Assembly (NCBI RefSeq): GCF_019635455.1
Contig: NZ_JAHBZJ010000001.1
Location: 310,001-374,000 of the forward strand
Length of the DNA stretch: 64,000 nucleotides
Source: Sphingomonas sp.
GTDB taxonomy: Bacteria > Pseudomonadota > Alphaproteobacteria > Sphingomonadales > Sphingomonadaceae
Direction of reading: 5' to 3'
Of the stretch, positions 9,201 to 17,383 are shown piece after piece; within the stretch, counting starts at the first letter, position 1; each line of letters begins with the position of its first letter. The notes beneath the pieces are model-generated. The model was not told where the DNA came from. It searched no databases and was given only the letters and a program-made list of their open reading frames with translations. The position numbers and the translations under genes were made by a program.

Positions 9201-9935
9201 GTGTCAGGTAGTTGTTTCGCGGAGGTTCTCGGCGAACTGATCGAGTTGACGTCGACCGAACGGTCGGCGCTCGAGCAGCTTGAGGAGCGTCAGCGTCACA
9301 TCCGTCGCGGCGCGATCCTTCAGCGCGAGAATGAACCGGGCGACGAACTCTACATCCTCCGCAAGGGGCTGATGATGAGCTATGTGCTGCTCGACGATGG
9401 CAGCCGGCAGATCCTGCGCTTCCTGTTCCCCGGCGACATGCTGGGAGTTTCGACGATCATCTATCGCGAATCGCCCGAAACGCTGTGTGCGCTTTCCGAT
9501 TGCGTGGTCTGTCCGTTCGATCGCAACGCGTTCGCGCAGCTGCTCACCGCGCATCCCCGCCTGTCGGCGCTGATCCTCGTCTTCAGCCAGATCGAGCGGG
9601 TCGCACTGACCGATCGGCTCGCCGCGCTCGGCCGAACCTCGGCAAAGGCCCGGGTGGCGGCACTGCTGCTCGACCTGCGCAACCGCCTGCGCTCCACCGA
9701 CAAGTCGATCGACAAGGTCTTCGCGCTCGGCCTGACCCAGGAAGAGATTGGCGACGCGACCGGCCTGACCGCCGTTCACGTCAACCGCATGCTGCGGCAG
9801 CTGGAAGAGGAAAAGCTGATCGCGCGCGAATCGGGCCGGGTCACGCTGATCGACGCCCGGGCGCTCGCCCGCGCCGCCAATTATGTGAACCGCTACGAAA
9901 GCCTCGATCTCAGCTGGCTTCCCGCGCCCCGTTGA
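9201..9935 (+). CDS. Crp/Fnr family transcriptional regulator
   Basis: A 244-residue regulator. The N-terminal cyclic-nucleotide-binding-like beta roll spans roughly residues 15-130, with GDELYILRKGLM and LRFLFPGDMLG. The C-terminal winged helix-turn-helix lies near residues 177-215, with LTQEEIGDATGLTAVHVNRMLRQLEEE. Cysteines occur at positions 5, 96, 101 and 104, but the spacing is not that of the Fnr iron-sulfur cluster, so the signal sensed is unknown. GTG at 9201 is the only reasonable start, with AGGGGG at 9185-9190. The palindrome at 9138-9159 suggests autoregulation. Confidence 0.88.
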   Translation: MSGSCFAEVLGELIELTSTERSALEQLEERQRHIRRGAILQRENEPGDELYILRKGLMMSYVLLDDGSRQILRFLFPGDMLGVSTIIYRESPETLCALSDCVVCPFDRNAFAQLLTAHPRLSALILVFSQIERVALTDRLAALGRTSAKARVAALLLDLRNRLRSTDKSIDKVFALGLTQEEIGDATGLTAVHVNRMLRQLEEEKLIARESGRVTLIDARALARAANYVNRYESLDLSWLPAPR

Positions 9936-9950
9936 TCCTGTCGCCGGCTG

Positions 9951-9965
9951 GCCCGGCTACCGGGC
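9951..9965. terminator. Short hairpin between convergent genes
   Basis: GCCCGG and CCGGGC flank a 3-nt loop in the 54-nt gap between the Crp/Fnr gene and clpS, which converge. The stem is strong but there is no T-run on either strand, so a terminator role is tentative. Confidence 0.35.
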
Positions 9966-9989
9966 AGACCGGACGGAATTATCGCGCCG

Positions 9990-10346
9990 CTACGCCTTTT
10001 CGAGCGTGCATTGCAGCGGATGCTGATTCTGGCGGGCGAAATCGATCACCTGCGCGACCTTGGTCTCGGCCACTTCGTAGCTGAACACCCCGCACACGCC
10101 GACGCCGCGCTGATGGACGTGCAGCATCACCTGCGTCGCCTCCTCCATGTCCATCTTGAAGAAACGCTGGAGCACCAGCACGACGAATTCCATCGGCGTA
10201 TAATCGTCGTTCAGCATCAGCACCCGATAGGGCGTGGGCTTCTTCGTCTTGGCGCGGGTCCGCGTGGCGACCCCGGTGGCCGATCCGCCATCGTCGTCGC
10301 GGTCGGGATCGTCGGCCATCAGGGTGAAGGGGGTCAGCTCTGTCAT
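9990..10346 (-). CDS. clpS: ATP-dependent Clp protease adaptor ClpS
   Basis: Adaptor that delivers N-degron substrates to ClpAP. The core is clear: [20 protein letters not shown], the [24 protein letters not shown] segment with substrate-pocket residues, and the C-terminal [11 protein letters not shown]. The N-terminal extension is acidic and probably disordered. I give the ATG at 10346 (118 residues). An in-frame ATG at 10319 (MADDPDRD) is equally possible, since neither has a good Shine-Dalgarno site. clpA is not in the window. Confidence 0.93.
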   Translation of the reverse strand: MTELTPFTLMADDPDRDDDGGSATGVATRTRAKTKKPTPYRVLMLNDDYTPMEFVVLVLQRFFKMDMEEATQVMLHVHQRGVGVCGVFSYEVAETKVAQVIDFARQNQHPLQCTLEKA

Positions 10347-10420
10347 GAGGGCTTCAAAAATATGACGACACCCGGTTCGGGGCAAGGGCGCTAACCGCGT
10401 TTTCGCCGGCCGGACACAAC

Positions 10421-10450
10421 AAAAAGGGCGGCCGCAGACGCGACCGCCCT
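10421..10450 (-). terminator. Rho-independent terminator of the phasin gene
   Basis: On the minus strand, AGGGCGG and its complement CCGCCCT enclose a GC-rich loop and are followed by a run of five T (seen as AAAAA at 10421-10425 on the plus strand). It lies 26 nt beyond the phasin stop codon, a classic intrinsic terminator. Confidence 0.8.
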
Positions 10451-10475
10451 CGATCCTGTCGGATCCGGCAAAGGT

Positions 10476-11210
10476 TCAGGCCGCGGCCTTGACCTTGTCC
10501 ATCGCCACCGCGAAGCGGCTCGACACCGGCTGCGCGGCATCGCCGGCGAGCTTGATCATCGCTTCGGTGTTCTTCGACGTCTCGGCGACGACCGCGTCGA
10601 ACGAGCTGCGCAGATAGTCGCTTTGCAGCTTGAAGAAATCGGCCGGCGACTTCACGGCGGCCAGGCTCTTCATCGCGGCGGTCGCGCTCTCGAACGACTT
10701 GCGGCTATATTCCGCAGCGTCCTGGCCGATCGTCTCGAGGCCCTTGGCGGCGATCTTGCCGCTTTCGACCAGCGCTTCGACATTGCCCTTCGCGAAATCG
10801 GTCATTTCACCGACCAGCTTGGTGTTCTTTTCGACCGCGGCCTTCGCACGATCGTTCATATCGGCGAACATCGCCTGAGTCTTTTCGATGGCTTCCATGA
10901 GTTCAGTTCCCTTGGCTACAGTTTCCGCCATCTCAGGGGCGGTATCCTCAATGATCTTCCGGGCCGGCGCGGCGGCTGGCGCCGCCGTCTCGGCGACCTC
11001 TTCCGCTATGGGGGCCGCGACGACCGGCTCGACCACGGTTTCGACGGTTTCGACAGCCGCCTCCGCCGCCTTCGCAGCCGGTTCGGCCACGACGGACTTC
11101 ACCGGTTCGACGCTCGCCGCTTCCGTCACCGCAGGCGAAGTCGCCTTCGGCTTGGACGCTGTCGTCTTCCTGACCGGCTTCTTGCCGGCACGTGGAGCCT
11201 TGCTGGCCAT
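10476..11210 (-). CDS. phaP: Phasin family protein with Lys/Ala/Pro-rich N-terminal tail
   Basis: Granule-associated phasin, 244 residues, coating intracellular polyhydroxyalkanoate inclusions. The C-terminal phasin domain (about residues 100-225) is helical and amphipathic, with FADMNDRAKAAVEKNTKLV and YSRKSFESATAAMKSLA. The first ~90 residues are a basic then acidic Ala/Pro-rich tail (KPVRKTTASKPKATSPAV), reminiscent of the histone-like tails of PhaF-type phasins. The ATG at 11210 gives MASKAPRAGKK. It lies downstream of phaC on the same strand with an 89-nt gap containing a TGC-rich dyad, so it probably has its own PhaR-controlled promoter. Confidence 0.88.
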   Translation of the reverse strand: MASKAPRAGKKPVRKTTASKPKATSPAVTEAASVEPVKSVVAEPAAKAAEAAVETVETVVEPVVAAPIAEEVAETAAPAAAPARKIIEDTAPEMAETVAKGTELMEAIEKTQAMFADMNDRAKAAVEKNTKLVGEMTDFAKGNVEALVESGKIAAKGLETIGQDAAEYSRKSFESATAAMKSLAAVKSPADFFKLQSDYLRSSFDAVVAETSKNTEAMIKLAGDAAQPVSSRFAVAMDKVKAAA

Positions 11211-11279
11211 TGCACATTCCCGAATTGGCTGTTGCAATGCAGCATATAGCTTTCGGACATGAAGGTTTCAAGTCGATTT

Positions 11280-11294
11280 TTGTGCAGCGCACAA
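11280..11294. promoter_or_regulatory. TGC-rich dyad in the phasin promoter region, candidate PhaR operator
   Basis: TTGTGC-AGC-GCACAA is a perfect 6+3+6 inverted repeat, 69 nt upstream of the phasin start. PhaR repressors of alphaproteobacteria are known to bind TGC-rich symmetric sites such as CTGC-N3-GCAG, and this site contains TGC-N3-GCA. A second TGC-rich stretch lies at about 11232-11243. phaR is in this window at 41969-42532. Binding is inferred, not shown. Confidence 0.5.
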
Positions 11295-11299
11295 TAAAT

Positions 11300-13180
11300 T
11301 TACCGGGTCCGGACGTACAGCCCCGGCGCATCCCCAAGCCCCTTATTATCCTTGGGTTTTCGCGCGCCCTTTGCCGGGGTGCGTGCGCCATCCACCCCCT
11401 CGATCCAGCCGATCCAGTCCGGCCACCAGCTTCCCTTGACCTCGGTTGCGCCCGCAACAAAGTCCTCGAGCGTGCGGGCCGGCTTCGCGTTGATCCAGTG
11501 CTGGTACTTGCCGGCGGCCGGCGGGTTCACCACCCCGGCGATATGGCCCGACCCGGCCAGAACGAAGCGCAGCGGCCCCGCCAGATGCTCGGTCAGCTTC
11601 CACACGCTGGCCGGCGGCGCGATATGATCCTCGCGCCCGGCCTGGACATAAGCCGGCGTCGTCACCTTGCCCAGGTCGATCGGGGTCCCGCCCACCGACA
11701 ATGCGCCGGGCTGGACCAGCAGATTGTCGCGGTACAGGTCCGACAGATAGGCGGCATGCCATTTCGCCGGCAGGTTGGTGACGTCCGAATTCCAGTGGAG
11801 CAGATCGAACGGCGCGTAATCGTCGCCAAGCAGGTAATTGCTCGTCACATAGTTCCAGATCAGGTCGCGTCCGCGCAGCAGGTTGAACGTCGCCGCCATG
11901 TACCGGCCGTCCAGAAACCCGTCGGTGGTGAGCGAGCCGATCAGGGCGAGCTGTTCGTCATCGACGAACACGTTGAGGTCGCCCGCCTCGCTGAAATCGA
12001 CCTGCGCGGTAAAGAAGGTCGCGCTCTTCACCCGCTCCTGCTGCCCCCGCGCCGCGAGCACCGCCAGCGTCGCCGCAAGCGTCGTTCCGGCCACGCAATA
12101 GCCGATGCTGTGGACCGACTCGACGCCCAGCAGGTCGCGCACCGTGTCGATCGCATCGATCTGCCCGCGCTCGACATAATCGTCCCAGACGACATCCGCC
12201 ATCGACGCGTCGGCGGATTTCCACGACACCACGAAAACGGTCAGCCCCTGATCGACCGCCCAGCGGATGAAGCTCTTCTCGGGCGTCAGATCGAGGATGT
12301 AGAAGCGATTGATCCAGGGCGGAAAGATCACCAGCGGCGTTTCGAACACGGTTTCGGTGGTGGGGCTGTACTGGATGAGTTCGTACAGCGCCGTGCGCTT
12401 GACCACCTTGCCCGGGGTGGTCGCGATATTGCGCCCGAGTTCGAACGCGCCCTCCGAGGTCTGCGTCAACTGCCCTTTCGACAGGTCGTTGAGCATATGG
12501 GAGAGTCCCTTGATCAGGTTCTCCCCCCCTGTTTCGATCGTCCGCTCGAGCACCTGGGGATTGGTCGCGGGAAAGTTCGACGGACTCATCGCGTCGATGA
12601 ATCCGCGCGTCGCGAAGCGGAGTTGCTCCTTCTGCTTCGGGGTCAGCCCGTCGATCTGCTCGACCCCGGCCAGCAGGTGGCTCGACAGCGTGAAATAGCT
12701 TTGGCGGATAAAGTCGAAGATCGGCTGTTCGCGCCATTGCGGCGCCTTGAACCGGCGGTCCCGCGTCTGGTCGGGGCTTTCATCGGCGGGCGGGGCCGAT
12801 GCCGGATCGATGAACCGTTGCCACAGGCGCATCGTGTCGCCCCAGAAATCCGCCTGCGCCCGCACCATCGCGGTGGGATCGAACGTCGCCGCCGGCATCG
12901 ACGGCACCTGACCGGCCAGATCCAGCCCATGTTCCATCATCATCTGCTGCGCGCGGCCCAGGACCCAGGTCCAGTGCTGCAATCCTTCGAGCGTCGGCGC
13001 GTCCGTCGCCGCACCGTCGCCTGCCGCTGCATGCGCGGTGCGCGCCTGCGGCTCGGCATTCGTCTCGTCGGGCTTTTCGGTTTTCTTCGCGCGCGGCTGG
13101 CGGGGCTTGGTCGCCCTGGCCGATACCGGGCGCGGCTTGGCGTTCTTTGGCGCCGCCTGCTTTTTCTTGTCGCTCGCCAC
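11300..13180 (-). CDS. phaC: Class I poly(3-hydroxyalkanoate) synthase
   Basis: Polymerises hydroxyacyl-CoA into PHA at the granule surface. It is 626 residues, slightly longer than typical class I enzymes because of a basic low-complexity N-terminus (residues 1-60, rich in Lys, Pro and Ala). The lipase-like box is GYCVAG with nucleophile C362. The partner Asp is in REDHIAP and the His in GSGHIAGVVNPP. PPWINRFYILDL and FVVSWKSAD are also characteristic. The start is GTG at 13180 with AGAGGAGAGG upstream; no ATG fits. It is divergent from the aminotransferase, with the phasin gene downstream. Confidence 0.96.
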   Translation of the reverse strand: MASDKKKQAAPKNAKPRPVSARATKPRQPRAKKTEKPDETNAEPQARTAHAAAGDGAATDAPTLEGLQHWTWVLGRAQQMMMEHGLDLAGQVPSMPAATFDPTAMVRAQADFWGDTMRLWQRFIDPASAPPADESPDQTRDRRFKAPQWREQPIFDFIRQSYFTLSSHLLAGVEQIDGLTPKQKEQLRFATRGFIDAMSPSNFPATNPQVLERTIETGGENLIKGLSHMLNDLSKGQLTQTSEGAFELGRNIATTPGKVVKRTALYELIQYSPTTETVFETPLVIFPPWINRFYILDLTPEKSFIRWAVDQGLTVFVVSWKSADASMADVVWDDYVERGQIDAIDTVRDLLGVESVHSIGYCVAGTTLAATLAVLAARGQQERVKSATFFTAQVDFSEAGDLNVFVDDEQLALIGSLTTDGFLDGRYMAATFNLLRGRDLIWNYVTSNYLLGDDYAPFDLLHWNSDVTNLPAKWHAAYLSDLYRDNLLVQPGALSVGGTPIDLGKVTTPAYVQAGREDHIAPPASVWKLTEHLAGPLRFVLAGSGHIAGVVNPPAAGKYQHWINAKPARTLEDFVAGATEVKGSWWPDWIGWIEGVDGARTPAKGARKPKDNKGLGDAPGLYVRTR

Positions 13181-13268
13181 GCGCCTCTCCTCTGGTTTGC
13201 TGGCCCGGCCCCTGTATAACGGGCATGCGCGATCCGCGCGACCGCCCCTGGAGCCTTTCGAGCGAGAG

Positions 13269-14474
13269 ATGTCCGAAGAATTTTACCGCATCAAGCGACT
13301 GCCGCCCTATGTCATCGCCGAAGTCAACGCGATGCGCGCAGCGGCACGCGCGGGCGGGGAGGACATTATCGATCTGGGCATGGGCAATCCCGACCTGCCG
13401 CCCCCCGCGCATGTGATCGACAAATTGTGCGAAGTCGCGCGCAAACCGTCGGCGCATGGCTATTCGCAGTCCAAGGGGATTCCCGGGCTGCGGCGCGCCC
13501 AGGCCAATTATTACGCCCGCAGGTTCGGAGTCGATATCGATCCGGAGAGCGAGGTCGTGGTGACCATGGGGTCGAAGGAGGGGCTGGCCAGCCTCGCCAC
13601 CGCGATCACCGCACCGGGCGATGTCGTGCTGGCGCCGAACCCGTCCTATCCGATCCATACCTTCGGCTTCATCATCGCCGGCGCCACGATCCGCGCGGTC
13701 CCGACCACGCCCGACGACGCCTATTTCGAAAGCCTGGAGCGGGCGATGAACTTCACCGTTCCGCGGCCCAGCATCCTGGTGGTCAACTATCCGTCCAATC
13801 CGACGGCGGAGACGGTCGATCTTGCCTTTTACGAGCGGCTGGTCGCGTGGGCGCGTGACAATCGGGTGTGGATCATTTCCGATCTGGCCTATTCCGAACT
13901 CTATTATGACGGCAAGCCGACCCCCTCGATCCTCCAGGTCAAGGGTGCGAAGGACGTCGCCATCGAATTCACCAGCCTCAGCAAGACCTATTCGATGGCC
14001 GGCTGGCGGATGGGGTTCGCGGTGGGCAACAAGACGCTGATCGCGGCGATGACGCGGGTGAAATCCTATCTCGACTATGGCGCCTTCACGCCGATTCAGG
14101 CGGCCGCGTGCGCCGCGCTCAACGGACCCCAGGACATCGTCGATTCCAATCGCGAACTCTATCACAAGCGGCGCGACGTGCTGGTCGAGAGCTTCGGGCG
14201 GTCGGGATGGGAAATCCCAAGCCCCGCCGCGTCGATGTTCGCCTGGGCGCCCCTGCCCCCGGCGCTCGCCCATCTCGGCAGCCTCGAATTCTCGAAACAG
14301 CTGCTCACCCATGCCAAGGTCGCGGTCGCGCCGGGCGTCGGCTATGGCGAAAATGGCGAAGGCTATGTGCGCATCGCCATGGTCGAGAACGAACAGCGGC
14401 TGCGCCAGGCAGCGCGCAATGTGAAACGGTATCTGCAATCGATGGGCGTCAACACCCCGGCGAAATCCGCCTGA
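13269..14474 (+). CDS. PLP-dependent aminotransferase, AlaC / LL-diaminopimelate aminotransferase-like
   Basis: A 401-residue class I/II aminotransferase. DLGMGNPDLPPP near the N-terminus, NYPSNPTA, the ISDLAYSELYYDG segment and the PLP lysine motif SLSKTYSMAGWRMGF are all present. Close relatives are annotated either as alanine-synthesising AlaC or as LL-diaminopimelate aminotransferase; the sequence alone does not decide. The ATG at 13269 follows GAGCGAGAG closely. The 88-nt gap to phaC holds both promoters. Confidence 0.88.
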   Translation: MSEEFYRIKRLPPYVIAEVNAMRAAARAGGEDIIDLGMGNPDLPPPAHVIDKLCEVARKPSAHGYSQSKGIPGLRRAQANYYARRFGVDIDPESEVVVTMGSKEGLASLATAITAPGDVVLAPNPSYPIHTFGFIIAGATIRAVPTTPDDAYFESLERAMNFTVPRPSILVVNYPSNPTAETVDLAFYERLVAWARDNRVWIISDLAYSELYYDGKPTPSILQVKGAKDVAIEFTSLSKTYSMAGWRMGFAVGNKTLIAAMTRVKSYLDYGAFTPIQAAACAALNGPQDIVDSNRELYHKRRDVLVESFGRSGWEIPSPAASMFAWAPLPPALAHLGSLEFSKQLLTHAKVAVAPGVGYGENGEGYVRIAMVENEQRLRQAARNVKRYLQSMGVNTPAKSA

Positions 14475-14550
14475 TCGGGCGCAACCCGCGGGAATCACGG
14501 AAAAGGGTTTGAAAACGCGGCGTTAACCGTTGTTTCCCTATCAAGCCGGG

Positions 14551-16326
14551 ATGGCGTCCATTACGCTCCCCCAGCGCAAGATCCCGATCATCGCGACCGT
14601 CGCGATCAGCTATTTCGTGCTCGCGCTCGGAGCGATCTGGCTGACGCGTCTCAGCAACAATGTCGCACTGTTGTGGTTGGCGAACGCGCCGTTGATCGTC
14701 GCCTTCTGCACCCGCCCGCGCCGGGAACATCTTGCGCTCGCGCTGAGCTGCATGGCGGCATCGTGGAGCGCGACCACCGCGATCTCTCCCTATGCGCCGA
14801 TCGCGGCGATGTTCATGGTCCTCAACGTCGCGGAGGCGTGGCTCACCTTCGCCCTGCTCCGCCGGTTCGGACACGGGCGACGCCCGCTGACCAGCTTCGC
14901 ATCGATCGCGCCCTTCGTCGCGGCCGCCGGCCTGCTGGCGCCGGGGATAGTCGGCGCATTCACCGCGACCGGGCTGTGGCTGTTCCAGGGCGCAGCGCCC
15001 GGCTTCACCTATCTGAACTGGCTCGTCGGCCACGGGCTGGGCGCGGTGATCGGGATGCCCGTCGCGCTGCTCCTGCTTGGCGACCGCCAGTATCGCGAAG
15101 GGCTGAACCGCGAGCGGGTCGGGCTGTTCCTGCTCGTCACCGGCGCGATGGTCGGGGTCGTCGTCGCGACCTTCTATCAGGACAGGCTCTCGCTGCTGTT
15201 CCTGCCGATCCTGCCGATCGTCGTCGCGACCACCCTGTTCCGGTTTGCCGGCGCCGCCGTCGCGGTGTTCGCGACCGCCGTCATCGGCGCACTGTTCACC
15301 CTTGCCGGCCACGGCCCCGTCCACCTGGTGCAGGGCAGCGACGCATTTCAGCTGCAATTCTTCCAATTCTATCTCGGCACGGTGTTTCTGACCGCGCTGC
15401 CCTTTGCGACGATGATGGCCGAGAATCGCCGACTGACCGAAACGCTCGCCGCGAGCGAGGCGCGTCACCGGTTGATCACCGAACATGCCTCGGACGCGAT
15501 GATGGCGCTCGACCCCGACGGAACCGTGCGATTCGCCTCCCCCTCCGTGCTCGAAGTCACCGGTTTCGTGCCGTCGGCGCTCGTCGGCGAAGACGCGCTG
15601 ACGCTGGTCGCGCCGGAGGACCGCGCGCGCGTCGCCGCCGTCCATCGCGCCGCGCTGGCGAACCCCGACAGCTCGCACCGGATCGACTATCGTGGCGTCA
15701 CGCCGGGCGGAACCGGGCGCTGGTTCGAAACCACAACGCGCGCCGTCTCGGGTCCCGATGGCGCGATCGCCACCGTTGTCAACGTCGTTCGCGATCTCAG
15801 CCAGTACAAGGCGCGCGAAGCGGATCTGGAGCGCCAGGCATCGACCGATCCGATGACTGGCCTGCTCAACCGCCGCGCCTTTCAGGGGCGGCTCGCCGGA
15901 CTGGTCCGCAGCGATCGAGGGACGAGCGGGGTGCTCGCGCTTCTCGACCTGGATCATTTCAAGGCGGTCAACGATCGCTGGGGGCATCCCGCCGGGGACG
16001 CCGCGCTGCTCGCCTTTTCGGATGTCCTGCGCGATTGCGTGCGCGCGCAGGACGTCATCTCGCGCCTCGGCGGCGAGGAGTTCGCTATCCTGTTCCCCGA
16101 CCTCCATCCCGCCGCCGCCAGCGCGGCGTGCGAGCGGGTTCGGAGCGCGGTCGCGGCGATGAGCGTCGTGACGCCAGCGGGCGCGTTCTCGATCACGGTG
16201 AGCATCGGCATCGCCCTGATCGCGCCCGACGCCTCGCCGGAGGCAATTCTGCGTCAGGCCGATGCGGCGCTCTATCGGGCGAAAGCGGCGGGGCGCAACC
16301 GCGTGACGGTCGCCGCCGCCGTATAA
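14551..16326 (+). CDS. MASE1-PAS-GGDEF diguanylate cyclase
   Basis: A 591-residue membrane-bound sensor enzyme expected to make cyclic di-GMP. The first ~290 residues are about eight hydrophobic segments of MASE1 type. A PAS domain follows (about 300-420, RHRLITEHASDAMMALDPDG). The GGDEF domain runs from about 425 to the end, with DPMTGLLNRRAF, LDLDHFKAVND and the catalytic GGEEF at 507-511. An inhibitory I-site RxxD (RAQD, 498-501) sits five residues before it, so product inhibition is expected. There is no EAL domain. I use the ATG at 14551; an in-frame TTG at 14530 is less likely. Confidence 0.9.
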   Translation: MASITLPQRKIPIIATVAISYFVLALGAIWLTRLSNNVALLWLANAPLIVAFCTRPRREHLALALSCMAASWSATTAISPYAPIAAMFMVLNVAEAWLTFALLRRFGHGRRPLTSFASIAPFVAAAGLLAPGIVGAFTATGLWLFQGAAPGFTYLNWLVGHGLGAVIGMPVALLLLGDRQYREGLNRERVGLFLLVTGAMVGVVVATFYQDRLSLLFLPILPIVVATTLFRFAGAAVAVFATAVIGALFTLAGHGPVHLVQGSDAFQLQFFQFYLGTVFLTALPFATMMAENRRLTETLAASEARHRLITEHASDAMMALDPDGTVRFASPSVLEVTGFVPSALVGEDALTLVAPEDRARVAAVHRAALANPDSSHRIDYRGVTPGGTGRWFETTTRAVSGPDGAIATVVNVVRDLSQYKAREADLERQASTDPMTGLLNRRAFQGRLAGLVRSDRGTSGVLALLDLDHFKAVNDRWGHPAGDAALLAFSDVLRDCVRAQDVISRLGGEEFAILFPDLHPAAASAACERVRSAVAAMSVVTPAGAFSITVSIGIALIAPDASPEAILRQADAALYRAKAAGRNRVTVAAAV

Positions 16327-16330
16327 TGGA

Positions 16331-16834
16331 TCACTGAGCGGCGCGCGGCGCCGCGTCTGCCGCGTCGCCCACCACATCCTCGGGCAGCGACCAGATCAGA
16401 TCATGCTTGCCCAGCGGACGACCGTCATGGCTGGTCACCTGGACCGGCGCGATCCGCCGGCGATCGCGCGCATCGACCAGCACCGGACTCGCCGGCAGGC
16501 CCGTCTCCCAGCGCTCACCCCATTGCCGCAGCGCCACCATCGTCGGCAGCAGGGCGAAGCCCTTCTCGGTCAGGCGGTATTCGACCTTTCGCCGGTCGTC
16601 GTCACAGGTCTGGCGCGCAAGGATGCCGTGATCGACCAGCCGCGCCAGGCGATTGGCCAGGATGTTTCGCGCGATCCCCAGTTCAGACTGGAATTCCTCG
16701 AAATGGTGCAAGCCGTTGAACGAGGCGCGCAGGATCAGGAACGACCAGCGCTCGCCCATCGCCTCCAGCGCGGCGGGAAGGCTGCATTGATTGACGAGTT
16801 CGCGAAGCGGTTCTCGCAGTCCGGTCTGACCCAT
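16331..16834 (-). CDS. HxlR family winged-helix regulator
   Basis: A 167-residue MarR-like regulator of the HxlR (DUF24) family. The family signature is visible: CSLPAALEAMGERWSFLILR, then HHFEEFQSELGIARNILANRLARLVDHGIL as the DNA-binding helices, and RRKVEYRLTEKGFAL as the wing. Only one cysteine lies in the N-terminal signature (CSLP), the position that senses thiol stress in some relatives. The ATG at 16834 lacks a good Shine-Dalgarno site. It converges on the diguanylate cyclase with only a few bases between stops. A short dyad lies just upstream at 16838-16851. Confidence 0.88.
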   Translation of the reverse strand: MGQTGLREPLRELVNQCSLPAALEAMGERWSFLILRASFNGLHHFEEFQSELGIARNILANRLARLVDHGILARQTCDDDRRKVEYRLTEKGFALLPTMVALRQWGERWETGLPASPVLVDARDRRRIAPVQVTSHDGRPLGKHDLIWSLPEDVVGDAADAAPRAAQ

Positions 16835-16976
16835 AGCAGGTGAAACTACCTCAATTTCCTCGCCGCACAAACCGCAATGATTTTCGCGATCGCAGCATAG
16901 GTTTTCTCTTGAAACTAAAAATCTATGGGAATAAGTAGCGATTCGCAACCTTTACTGCACCCCCCAGGAGGAAGAC

Positions 16977-17282
16977 ATGATCCGCTTTGCCCCGCTCGCC
17001 GCCGCGCTGTCGCTCGTGGCCCTCACGCCCGTCGCCGCGATGGCCCAGAGCAGCTATTATTCCGCGACCGCGACCGCAGCGCCGAAGAAGACGAGTTTCG
17101 TGACGAAGACGACGATCTGGAAGTGCCAGGGCGCCGAATGCGCCGCGCCCAAGTCGACGATGCAGGACAAGGTCATGTGCGAACGCGTCGCGCAGCAGAT
17201 CGGCACGCTCAGCACCTTCACCGTCGCCGGGACGGCATTCGACGCCGAAGCGCTGTCGGCCTGCAACGCCCGCGCGAAGTAA
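16977..17282 (+). CDS. Small secreted protein, CC_3452-like family
   Basis: A 101-residue protein with a clear signal peptide (cleavage after about AAMA, residue 23). The mature part has YYSAT, then a WKCQGAECAAPKST segment, CERVAQQIGTLSTFTVAGTAFD and a terminal CNARAK. The four mature cysteines suggest two disulfides in the periplasm. This pattern matches a small family I recall from Caulobacter and sphingomonads (CC_3452); the function is unknown. The start is secure, with AGGAGGA just upstream. The upstream 142-nt gap to the divergent hxlR gene is relatively AT-rich. Confidence 0.8.
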   Translation: MIRFAPLAAALSLVALTPVAAMAQSSYYSATATAAPKKTSFVTKTTIWKCQGAECAAPKSTMQDKVMCERVAQQIGTLSTFTVAGTAFDAEALSACNARAK

Positions 17283-17383
17283 GTTACCGTTGCGCAACAG
17301 TGAAACGGGCATCGGCGCTGCCGGTGTCCGTTTTGCGTTGAATTATATTGCAAAGCAGCGCTTCGTCGCACCATCTTGTCGCC

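Noticed and set aside
9201..9935. Crp/Fnr protein as an oxygen-sensing Fnr with an iron-sulfur cluster
   Set aside because: Cysteines at 5, 96, 101 and 104 do not show the N-terminal Cys cluster spacing of Fnr.
14449..16377. Open frame of 642 codons antisense to the diguanylate cyclase gene
   Set aside because: Low-complexity Arg/Asp/Gln-rich shadow; the sense strand has clear MASE1, PAS and GGDEF domains.
17348..17383. Upstream TTG start for the RSH gene
   Set aside because: Adds 12 residues that I do not recall in relatives and has no ribosome-binding site; GTG 17384 is preferred, though not proven.
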